Assembly: GCA_017311185.1 (NCBI GenBank)
Contig: JAESUZ010002552.1
Coordinates: 682,001-746,000 of the forward strand
Source: Proteles cristata cristata
Taxonomy: Eukaryota > Chordata > Mammalia > Carnivora > Hyaenidae
DNA length: 64,000 bases
Reading direction: 5' to 3'
Positions within the stretch are counted from its first letter, which is position 1, and the number at the start of each line of letters is the position of its first letter. A model generated the notes under the pieces. The model was not told the DNA's origin and ran no database searches. It saw only the letters and a program-made list of their open reading frames with translations. Shown piece after piece: positions 14,486 to 25,000 of this stretch. The position numbers were made by a program, and so were the translations under genes.

Positions 14486-15184
14486 AATCCCCTACAGACA
14501 TGCACTGTACTATTCGGTATTCATAGCTCCTAACCTCAATGAAGGGCACTAGAAGTTATTCAGATGTTTAAAAAAAAAAGAAAGAAAGAAATTTAGTTTT
14601 CTTAATTTCCCATTATGTACCAGGCACAGTGTTAGTCATGGGCATAGAGAAAAACAGAGACAGACTCAGTTAGAGGGAGCTCCCCACAGTCTAGAAGAAG
14701 AAGAATCAGCAAATTCAGTATGTGAGTTATGACAGGCACACACAGAATGCGCAGGAAGGAGAGGCACTGAGCCATGATTCCTCACTTGAGTCCTGAGGCT
14801 AAGCTCATTCTCTGAATTGCACCAAAAGTCCTTAGAATTAGGAGCCCATGGCAGGGCCCACCAGTCTTCAGTCAACTAAAAATTGAAGTATGAAAACTTG
14901 CAAAGTAGCAGGATCAATTCTTCTCTTTCTTTCCCCCAGGACAACGATGGGGTTTTGCCCTTCAATTCCCTTGTGCCTAATTAGATGCTGAAGAAGCTAA
15001 CCAAGCTTTGGTTGAACTTCACTGGGATTTTAGGGAATCACGCAGCTCTGAAAGGCAAATCAGTGCCTGCTTCCAGGGTTTGGCTCTGCTGAACAATTAT
15101 CCAAGACAATGGACAATGGAAGCTACTGAAGGCTGAGCAGTTAGGCTACAATTCTGTATTTCTTTCATAAAAACTGTGCTCAAA

Positions 15185-16225
15185 TAGAGAGCCCAGAAAG
15201 AAACCCCCCATAAATGGAGTCAACAGATCTTTGACAAAGGAGCTAAGGCAACACAGTGGAGAAAAGATGGTGTCTTTAACCCATGGTACTGAAACTACCG
15301 AACATCCACATGCAAAACAAAACAATGCAGCTGGACACAGACCTCACACCCTGCACGGAAAGGAACTCAAAATGGATCATAGGCAGACATGTAAAATGCA
15401 AAACATGTAAAATTTCAGGAAGGTAACACTTAGATGAAGAAAACCTAGATGCTCCTGGGTATGGTGATGTCTTTTTAGATACAACAACAAAGGCACAACT
15501 CAGGACAGAAATCATGGGTAGGCTGGACTTCATTAAAATTAAAATCTTCTGCTCTGCAAAAGATAAATATCAAGATAATTCGAAGACAAATCACAAACTG
15601 GGAGAAGATATTTGCAAAAGACACATCTAATCAATGGCTGTTAACCAAACAGAGCCTGATGCAGGGCTTGAACTCATGAACCATGAGATCATGAATTGAG
15701 CCAAAGTCAGAGGCTTAACCGACTCAGCCACTCAGACACCCTGCAGCTCTATTCATAATTGCCAAAACTTGGAAGCAACCAAGATGTTCTTCAGTAGGTG
15801 AAAGGATAAATAAACTGTGGGATATCCAGATGATAGAATATTATTTATTCAGTGCTAAAAGGAAATGGCTCTTAAGCCAGGAAGACATGGAGGAATTTTA
15901 AATGCATACTACTAAGTGAAAGAAGCCAGTCTGGAAAGGGTGTGTACTGTGATTCCAACGATATGACCTTCTGTAAAATGCAAAGGTATTAGAGATGGTA
16001 AAAAGATCAGCGGTTGCCAGGGGGTAGGGGGTAGAGAGATGAATAGGTAGAGCACAGAGAATCAGGGCAGTGAGAATACCCTGTATACTCCAATGATGGG
16101 TGTATATCGTTATATTTCTACCCTAGCCTGTAGCATGTGCAACACCAAGAGTGAGCTGTGAACTTTGTGTGATTATTATGGGTCAGTGTAAGCTCATTCT
16201 TGGTCTAAAAAAAAAAAAAAAAAAC
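15185..16225 (+). mobile_element. L1M LINE 3' end
   Basis: About 1 kb matching the end of mammalian L1: ORF2-end landmarks (AACTCAAAATGGATCATAGG; TGGACTTCATTAAAATTAAA; GGGAGAAGATATTTGCAAAA), then 3' landmarks (AACTTGGAAGCAACCAAGAT; GCGGTTGCCAGGGGGTAGGG) and an 18-base A-tail (16207-16225). All frames are broken. A SINE fragment interrupts it at 15650-15743. Confidence 0.85.
15650..15743 (-). mobile_element. Carnivore SINE fragment lacking its tail half
   Basis: Only the head half is present (from AGAGCCTGATGCAGGGCTTG to GCCACTCAGACACCC), inserted in the L1. The missing part is the 3' (tail) side, so a later deletion rather than 5' truncation probably removed it. Confidence 0.8.
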
Positions 16226-16345
16226 TGGTACTTTCTGGCAAGTGATGTTGATAATGGGGGAGAGGCTATGCATGTGAGGGGGCAGGGGTATATGGGAAAT
16301 CTCTAAATCTAAAACTTCTCTAAAAAAAATAAAGTTTTTTAAAAA
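16226..16345 (+). mobile_element. Second L1 3' tail fragment
   Basis: GATGTTGATAATGGGGGAGA, GGGGGCAGGGGTATATGGGA and a TCTAAAAAAAATAAAG end match a common L1 3' terminus. Confidence 0.55.
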
Positions 16346-16354
16346 GGTGAAATA

Positions 16355-16577
16355 GGGGGCACCTGGGTGGTTCAGTCAGTTAAGCGTCCCACTTCGGCTC
16401 AGATCATGATCTCACGGTTCATGGGTTCAAGCCCTGTATCTGGCTCTGTGCTGACAGCTAGCTCAGAGCCTGGATCCTGCTTTGGATTCTGTATCTCCCT
16501 CTCTCTCTTACCCTCCCCTGCTCACACTGCATTTCTCTCTCTCAGAAATAAATAAAACATTAAAAAAATTTTTTTAA
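16355..16577 (+). mobile_element. tRNA-derived carnivore SINE
   Basis: Full-length plus element. Duplications AAAAAGGTGAAATA and AAAAAGGTGAAATG flank it. Confidence 0.9.
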
Positions 16578-17544
16578 AAAAAGGTGAAATGGATGAAAAC
16601 CAGCATTGTGGACTTTGCAGAATATTAACTCTAGGCACTCACCTGAATAAGATGTCACGGTAGTCAGGATGGCTACAGAAGGGGTCAGCTCTGGCACCCA
16701 TGAGTATACAAAGAGTGTACACATGCCTGTGTGTGAATGCACAGGGATGTACACAAGGGCTCATGGGTGGCAGAATGGTCCTTTTATATACTCAAAATTA
16801 GTGCCGAAGACTCCTCTTACTGTCTCTGCTGCATACATAGCCACTTCCAACGGAAACTTTTCTTGAGGCAGTACCTACTACTAATATGCTTTCTTCTCCA
16901 GCATCATGTATGAAAGAATAGTCTTAATATAAGGCCCATTCAAACATCAGAAACAGTTAAGTCTTGATTATTTACATACAGATTCCCCACTTGGATATTA
17001 TTTGCAACAAATGTTTCATCCCAATTTTGGTCACCCCTCCCCCCTCCCCCATGAGCCATTACAGTTTTGAAGCACTTCCCTTTCGCACAGGTCACTGTCA
17101 ACCTGAGGAATGGTAACTACTTACATTTTTATTAACCTAAGAAAACCCACCAGGTTTTCAAAAGTCACAGTGCATTTCCAAAGCCACATATATTTGATTG
17201 TTTAATTATGCTTTGCTTTTCCTATCTATTGCTTTCTAGTGTGAATACTGGATAATTGACCTTCAGGACATCTGGGACATAAGCTTTTCAGCCTCTGCCT
17301 CCACCTGTTAAGTCTGATGACTTGGCCTTAAACCTCCCCCTTACTATTCTCCGATGATGATTCTGCCCCTTATAAAATGAGGCAACCAGTTTCCTGCTAC
17401 TCTGATCTCAAGGTAGTTCTGTAGAAAGAGTAAGAACTCTGAACTCTTAAAAGCCCTGTATTAATGTAGGTCATCTTTAGCATCAGTATGGGGAGTAACA
17501 GATGTAATGCACCAATCTGAAGCATTGTCCCATCCCATTTTTTG

Positions 17545-17640
17545 TGAGTAATCTCTACGCCCACTGTGGGGCTTGAACTCACTACTCAAGAGTGATCAGG
17601 AGTTGCCCACTCCACTTACTGAGCCAGCCAAGTGCTCCCC
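17545..17640 (-). mobile_element. Old short CAN-SINE relative
   Basis: GTAATCTCTACGCCCACTGT and CTGAGCCAGCCAAGTGCTCC match the older, diverged SINE type also seen at 13577 and 32610. Confidence 0.65.
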
Positions 17641-17744
17641 CATCTCATCTCACCATATACATTCATATCCCCCCTCAACAAAAGACACAGAATAATCTAA
17701 ACCTCTTATCAGTAGTAGAATTGTTTATATCATAACTATACAAG

Positions 17745-17750
17745 TTTATT
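17745..17750 (-). terminator. POU2F3: Candidate POU2F3 polyadenylation signal
   Basis: TTTATT on the plus strand is AATAAA on the minus strand, about 1.23 kb after the POU2F3 stop codon. It is the first well-placed canonical signal downstream; cleavage would be 10-30 bases to the left. Confidence 0.5.
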
Positions 17751-18974
17751 TAAGAACAGAGAGATTCCTTCAAATCTCAACATTTTCTTGGATATACAGT
17801 CTTTTTTTTTTTTTTTTTTTAAAAAGTTACCATCTCTGGAATGGCTTTCATGTTACATCTCTACACACTGGCCCACAAAGAAGGAGACTAGAGATAATGT
17901 TCCCAAGAAGTCAACAGATTCCCAGCTCACGTGGGAACTCTTGTGGAAGCTAGCACAGCATTTCACACTTTGGCATTTTTTTTCCTTTCTTTTTCTTTTT
18001 TTAAAAAGAAGATAAAATATTACAGCGATGTCTTCAAAATTCACACCTGAGTTGAAAATTTTGCTGGAAGAGTCCACATTAAGGAGAGAACGTCGTTGCA
18101 AAAACCGGAAGGGGCTATATACAGGTATTTTGTCAACATAATTGTTACGTGTTTGGTTTTGTGTTCTTTCTTCTGCAGCCGGGGTGGGGAGGGAGAGAAG
18201 ACCGAGGTAAGGACAGGGAGGAAGAGAAGGAATAAGCACTCCTGAGCTCGGGGGCAGGGATAGCAAACAGAAGAGCACCTGTGGGCAGAGACACGTGCCC
18301 AGGGACTGAGGGTGGCTCAGCCTTCCGTAAAGAGGAGAGAACCTGGAGATGCAATCACAACTGGATTTTGGTTCTCGGAAAGGGGGCGGGGAGAAGGGGG
18401 GAAAGGGGGATCTCGGAGAAAATGGCGTGAAATGAAGATTCGGTCAGAAAAGATTGATGAACAGAGAAAAGATCAAGTCCTTGGTGGAGACATCAGATTC
18501 AAATCTTTTCACAGATTTTAGAATCGGTTCGGAGGCGGTGGCTAAGTTTGGGGTCAAAACCATCATCTCTCTTTTGGGTTGTTTGGCACACCAGGCAAAC
18601 TTTGGTTGTCCCTGAGAGTCCCACGGATGCGTTGGAAAATAATGGCAAGATGTCCTTTCTCCAGAAGACTACTGCCACTGCTAAGCTGTCTGAAATATTT
18701 AGAACTGGAAGACGGGAGCACAGGGAAGGAAGGTAAAAAAGGTAAACAGTGAGGAGGGGGCCCATATGTTTCAAGAGCACTGAGAGTCAGCACATGGTTC
18801 AATCACAGTTTAGATCTCTGGAGGCCCTCACTCCTGAAGAAGCAAGAGTTTGGGTCGATAGTGGGGGTTCTCTTTCACTCTTCTGACAGTAATCTGTCCA
18901 TACACAGAAGGTATGATTCCCTTCCTTCCGGTGGGGAATACAGGGCCAGGTGGATTAGGAGAAACTTTTTGGTC
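17751..18974 (-). other. POU2F3: POU2F3 3' untranslated region
   Basis: From the stop codon to the candidate poly(A) signal, and largely free of repeats, as expected for a conserved UTR. An 18-base T-run at 17803-17820 would be an A-run in the transcript. Several frames on both strands of up to 141 codons (for example 17853-18278) are chance. Confidence 0.55.
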
Positions 18975-19014
18975 TCAGTGGAGGTAGGTGGGATGATTCC
19001 ATCGGTACCAAGAT
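18975..19014 (-). CDS. POU2F3: POU2F3 last coding exon (window residues 372-384, stop)
   Basis: 40 coding bases after acceptor TTCCAG at 19015-19016. Completes Gly and encodes [12 protein letters not shown] then TGA at 18977-18975. The WYRWNH end is diagnostic for POU2F3. Confidence 0.93.
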
Positions 19015-22000
19015 CTGGAAGGAAGGAAAAAACAAGTCAATGGGTAAAGGTGCTAATGTGATTGAGGAAAGACATGAATGGGCCGTGACTGCTAACAGGT
19101 ATAAGGTTTCTCTCCAGGGTGATGAAAACGTTCTGGAATTAGATTATGGCGATGATTATGCAACATTGTGACTACACTAAAACCCCCTGGATTGTACTTT
19201 CAGTGGTAAATTTTAGAGTATGTGAATTCTAGTTCAAAACACTGCAAAACATGTACATTACATGGGTTTCCCCTCTCCCCCTTATTTTTTTAGCAGGAGT
19301 GTTTGAAGACCTCCAGAAGTCTGGTGTGTGCAACAATATTGGCCAGTAAGACCTGGCTGCCTTGCTGAGTGGCCTGGGTTCGGACCAGTCGATTCATCTC
19401 TTCTGGCAAGGTACTACCTAACTTTCAAGCGCCTCTATGCACTGAATCCAGAGTCATCTCTCAAAGCACCTGCTCTGAGAATACTTTTTAGAGCAGACTC
19501 TTTGGCCCCAGGGGTGGCTTCCCTCACTGTATCCCACGTGGGAGCCCAAGATCAGCTGGGGGGTGGGGGGTGGCGGCAATATTTCCCTCTCTTATTCTGT
19601 CTACCACATCGACAGCTCCGGCTCACATCAGAATGCCCCGAGAGCAGGGCTCCCGGCATGAAGTGGAGCACCCCTAAGCCCACTGAAGGACCTGGCCCTT
19701 TCTTACAGGAGCGTTTGGAAATTTCCACCCTCCCAGTGAGGGTGGAAATACTGGCTTTGTTGACATCAGCTTCTTGCCAGGGCTGCTGACTGGCCGAAGC
19801 TTCTCTTTAAAAGCCCACTCTCTAGGGATACGGTCCAGCCTGGCTGTGTACACTGTCCCCGCCCCGCCACCCCAACTCTCCTCTCCAAGAAAGTGGCAAG
19901 CGCTCTTTCCCAAAGGATCGACCCAACTTCTTGCACAGTCCCTTGGCCCCCGCTGGAATGTCTCGGTATTCTCTCCTCCACCTTACCCCGAAGAGTTAAA
20001 ACCGGAGGCGCTCACTGCTGCTTTGGAGTTATTTTGAGATGCAGTGGGGCTGTTGGCGTGGAGTCCGGAGCCAGGAGATGAAGGTCCGCTGCTGTTCCCA
20101 GGGGAACAGGATGACGTTACTGAGGATGAGGAGAGGCGAAAACAAGGGGGAAATAATGGTGCTGGGTTCTGGGACCTCGTGACCTGGCCCCTCAGACGTG
20201 TATCCCCAAGGAACTCCCAGCCCCTCCCTCCCTGCACCCCCCCCCCGTGTGGGCCCACACCTCCTGCCGCGTCTGCATCCACCCGGGCCCAGAGGGGCTC
20301 TCATAAATGCTCTTCTCAGTGCGCCCGGCCCTGGAGAGCGGCGTGGCTGGTTCTGCAAGTCCAAGAATTGCCAAACGCAAAAGGGACAGATGCCAAAATC
20401 ATCCTACTGTAGGACACACCCTGGGTCGGGCGTATGTAGCCCCAGACTGAGAGGTGGGAGGGGGAAAAGGACAAGAAAGCTCGGAAAGGAGGAAAGAAGG
20501 AAAGAGAAGAAAGGGACCAGGGGAGGGAAAGAGCATCTGAAGGCGCAATTAAAGATCGCCAGCCTCTCTCGTGTCCCCATCTCCACTGAAAGATACCCGT
20601 GTATCTCCTAGAAAGAACACAGCCAGGACACAGGAGGTCCAAGCAAGCCTCGGTCCCTGGCCATCTGCTAAGCAGCTCTGACCTGTGGCATCTGGCTTCG
20701 CTCCCCTCAAACTCATTTCTGTCTTCTGTAAAAGAGCAGATTTGGATGCTCATTTTTGGGTTTTCCAAACAGCGTCCGTGAATAAGGGGACAGATATCTC
20801 ACCATCCAAGCAAGCCAAGATACCTTGAAGAGGGAGCAGCAGTGCTATTGATTGATTATGTGCGAACAAGAGGCAGACACTGGGGCTGTCCTGGGCACAT
20901 GTAGACATATGGTCACTCTTCTAGTTCTTTGAAAGGCTATAGGTACTTTTTGAAAAATAAGAGTGCTGCAGAATATTGGTTTGGAAAACCCTGCCTTCTC
21001 TACAGCTCATTCAGGGATGTAAAATACACTCCGGTGCTGAGAAAGGATGGCTGCTAAAACAGAAAGCAAATACTAGTTTTAAACTTTGCTTCCTCAGGGG
21101 TGCCTGGGTGGCTCAGTCAGTTAAGCGTCCGACTTTGGCTCAGGTCATGATCTCATGGTTCATGGGTTCAAGTTCTGCGTCAGGCTCTGTGCTGACAGCT
21201 CAGAGCCTGGAGCCTGCTTCAGATTCTGTCTCCCCTCTCTCTCTGACCCTGCCCTGCTCACGCTGTCTCTTTCTCTCTCTCTCAGAAAATAAAACATTAA
21301 AAAAAAAAAAACTTTGCTTCTTCAGCATTTCCCAAACTTACATGATCACAAAACCCTTCTTCTAGCACAGATTTTAATAGCCATCGAAATACATTTAAGG
21401 AATGCTGACGTAGTCACCTTTCAGGTCTACCATCCCATTATTTAAAGGAATTCTGGAGTTATTAAGAAACCCCATAGTAGGGGCGCCTGGGTGGCTTAGT
21501 CGGTTGAGCGTCCGACTTTCGCTTAGGTCATGATCTCGCGGTTCGTGGGTTCGAGCCCCGCGTCGGGCTCCGTGCTGACTGCCGGCTCAGAGCCTGGAGC
21601 CTGTTTCAGTCTGTGACGCCCTCTCTCTCTGACCCTCCCCTGCTCACACTGTCTCTCTCTCTCTCTCTCCTAGAAATAAATAAAAACATTTAAAAAAAAG
21701 AAAGAAAGAAAGAAAGAAAGAAACCCCATAGTAAAGCTCACCTGTTGCAGACATGGTGTTGTGGACAGGAGGGACAGAGAGGGGGCCCAGAGACCCAGAG
21801 GGAGAGACCTGGAAGGCAACAGAAGCTTGTAAGTGTCTTGGGTCTGCTCCTTTCTCCAATCCTGAGTGCTTCTGCCAGGGTACGGGGCCGCAGACTGCAG
21901 ACAGTAGAACTCAGCATCCGTGTCAACTGCCCAGCTCCAAACCTACACTCTGTCCCCCGCTTCCAGAAGAAGGCCTCTGGACCACATACAGCATGCGCTC

Positions 22001-25000
22001 CAGGTCCGGTCCGGCACCAGCTCCCTGCTGCAGACACCGGGCCCTGCCCTCCCTGCTGTGTCCCCTGACGAGGTGACCTCAGCACTGCCAGGGTGAAGCT
22101 GCCGAGCAGAGGGCTTGGCTCCCCGCTATGACAGACACTGTTGTTGGTTGGCCGGTGCCTAGTTCTTTTTTTCTAAGAGATCCCTTTGCTCAGTACAGCA
22201 GAGCCCGGCCCTAACAACCCTGTTTCGGGATTCCTGGCCTGGTGTCTGGGTGGACCATTCACTCCTCGGAGCAAACAGGAGGAGCTGAACTTTTGTTTTC
22301 CCCTGGAGACCTCACAACATTGCCAACTCGGGGATTGGGAAGGGACTTACGATCATTCAGTTTAAACCTCCTTACATTTCAGGACTCTCCCCCCTTAAGA
22401 ATTACTGCCTCAGCACGACCTGGAAAAGGATGTCATAGAAAGAACAGACATCAGGGCCCAACAGATCTGGGGATGAGAACTTGGCTCCCCCATAACTATC
22501 CATGTGACATTGGGCGAGTTACCTAACCCCGTTGAGATTTGGTTTTCTCATCCATGAAAACAGAGGTAATACCTCCCTTCTATTTCCTTTTAATTAAGAT
22601 TTAATAAGATAATGTCCATAAAGCTTCCAACTCAATGCCTGGCAAAGAGTACCAGGCTTGTTAAGTATTAGTTTCCTTCCTCCCCGAAAGGAAGCTGTCA
22701 ACTGTCTCTGGACACTGGTCACCTCTTCATTTGAGCTGACATCTGCACACCTTGACTTTCCTTTATTCTTCTCCTGCCAACAGGGGAAGCTCCAATCAAT
22801 GTTTTCAAAGGACATTAGAAGGAAGTTCTCAGGGAGCTGTGATTTGATATTTCTCCCCTCCCCAGCTCGGATCATCTCATCCCAACAGGATGCGGCATGT
22901 ATTCATTTCCCAATTAATCAGCTCCAGTCCTGCTCTCTTCATTTACCTGCCCTCTTACAATGAGCCTCCTCAGTCGGCTGGGGGCCCACGAAGGGTGGAG
23001 ACAGGTGTGGGGCCTCATGGTAAGAGATGTTATCAATGATTTCTCTCCCTCTTCTCCTCCTCTCCTCCCTACTGCCACACCCAAGACATTTGTTGTTGTT
23101 TGAAAATAAATAATGTGTTTAGTCACTGTGACTAGCTTCTTCTGTTTCCTTCTGGAGGCAGGCTATGCATATGCAAGCAGATGTATATAAGGCTCCCCCT
23201 TTTTAATTTTTTATATAATCGCTCGCTAGCATTCTGCCCACACTGGTTTGCACCATTTTGTTTTGCTTTTTGGGTTTTTTTTGTTTGTTTTTGTTTTTGT
23301 TTTTGTTTTGCTTAACTGTATATTCTGAGGATCACTTCACATCAGAAGCAGAAGAAACTGTGTCCTAATCCCAAGGAGACTGTGCCTGAGGAGAAGATAG
23401 GGTCAGAACATGTTCTCTATCTTCTGCCTCTGTAACATCACAAGCATTAATGTAATTATTCATTTACCATCTTCTCCCCCTCCCCCCCACTAGGCTGTAG
23501 TCCTTACAAGGGTAGGGTGATGCCTGTGCAGGTCTACTACAGTGTCTAGAACTTTGTAGGTGCTCAGTAAATAAAGGCTGAATGAAGAGAATGAATCAGG
23601 CTCCTTCCCAGCTCCCCCATGCCTCCCACTGCTTTTCTCCATGTGGGTGTCTTGGGTTGGGGTTGGACCAAAGCGAGAACCTACCTCCCAAAGCCCCATG
23701 TTTAAAGATTGCAATGTTCTTATGACATGGTTCCATTTCCTTGATACGCCTGACATAATCTAGCCCCCGCCTACCACTCCAGGCTCCTCATTCACACTCA
23801 TTCATCCCCTGGGTTCCACCCCATGCCAGCTTTCTATGCTTCCTCTTCCCTACCCATCCCAGCCTCAAGGCCTTTGCATACACTCTTTTCTCTGCCCAGA
23901 ATGTTCTTCCCTAAGCTCTGTCCTCCCTGTGTACCCCCGAGCCCCCTTAACATCTACCCATTCTTCTGCTGCCAGTTTGAACATCCTTCCTCCAAGGAGC
24001 CCCTGACACCCGGGACCAGGTTAGGTCCCTCTAGAGATTCCAATTCCTCTAGAGATTTCATGACAAAGAGCATTTGCTTAGTGTCTGTTTTCCCTGCTGG
24101 ACTGCGAACAGGGATCATACGCATCCTGTGTACCACCATATCCGAGTGCCAAACATATGGTAGGTGCTCAATAAATATTTAAGAAAAGAACAACGAATGA
24201 ATATCCTTTGCCTCCAACTTAACATTTTCATTGCTTTCTCCCAGCCTGCAGGATAATTTGGTACCTGTGGCCCATCGTGAGCCAGCTCTCATCAACCTGA
24301 CTTAGTCCCTGAACCTTAGCTTCAGCCAGATGGGAACATTGTGATTCCCCAAATGCAGCACATTGTTTTATAATCCTGTGCCTTCTCACAGATGGTTCTT
24401 CCTGCCTGGTATGGTGTTCTTACTAATTCTTAATTTGTTTAAAGAACAAATTAGGAGGCAGCCCTCCCAGACTCCATTCTGATTGGAGTGTCTCTCGTCT
24501 GCGTTTGGCTGCGCTCCCAGAGCACTCTTACAGGGCTTCTCACATCTCCTTCACTGCAATCTCTTGCCTCCTCTGGCTCCTCCTTCTTAGTTTCTTCCCC
24601 TACCTGTCCCTCACCTGCTGGCATTCCCCAGGATTAAGATCTAGACTTTTCTCTTGGCTCCTTTGTGCAAACACCATAGCTGAGCTCCTCCTCCCCCAGG
24701 ATATCAACCACCGCCTTATGCTTATGACTCCCTGATCCACATCTCCATCCTGGTCTTCTCTCCTGACCTCCAGACCCATCATTCCAAGTGCCCAAGGACA
24801 TTCCCACTTGGGGGTCCCACAGGCCTCACTCAACATTATAATGATGCAAAGAAGGGAAAGCATCACTTTTTCCTGCTCCTGAATCCGTTCCTTCTCCAGT
24901 GTCTGATTGTCCCATCAATGGCGCAGTCCCTTGGCCCATCAGCCCAACCTGAATGCTGAGAGTCAGCCCAGAGTATTCTCTTTCCTGCATCATTTCCCTG

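Larger units (their letters stand above)
11321..17740. other. Intergenic region between the TLCD5 5' end and the POU2F3 3' end
   Basis: About 6.4 kb with no supported gene. It is mostly repeats: nested SINEs (11641-12138), MIR, hAT/Charlie fragments (12.7-13.3 kb), SINEs, an L1 3' end (15.2-16.3 kb) and an old CAN-SINE relative (17545). Reading frames at 14666-14875, 15276-15533 and 16560-16866 are chance or lie in repeats. The stretches 12310-12700, 13900-14230, 14590-15180 and 16580-17545 show nothing I recognise. Confidence 0.75.
20120..21741 (-). other. POU2F3: POU2F3 intron, 1.6 kb
   Basis: Contains two plus-oriented SINEs (21097, 21480) near the upstream exon and unique sequence elsewhere. 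Frames at 20198-20611 and 20316-20768 show no domain. A purine-rich low-complexity tract spans 20451-20530. Confidence 0.8.

Noticed and set aside
15276..15533. Minus-strand frame of 85 codons
   Set aside because: It lies antisense within an L1 3' fragment.
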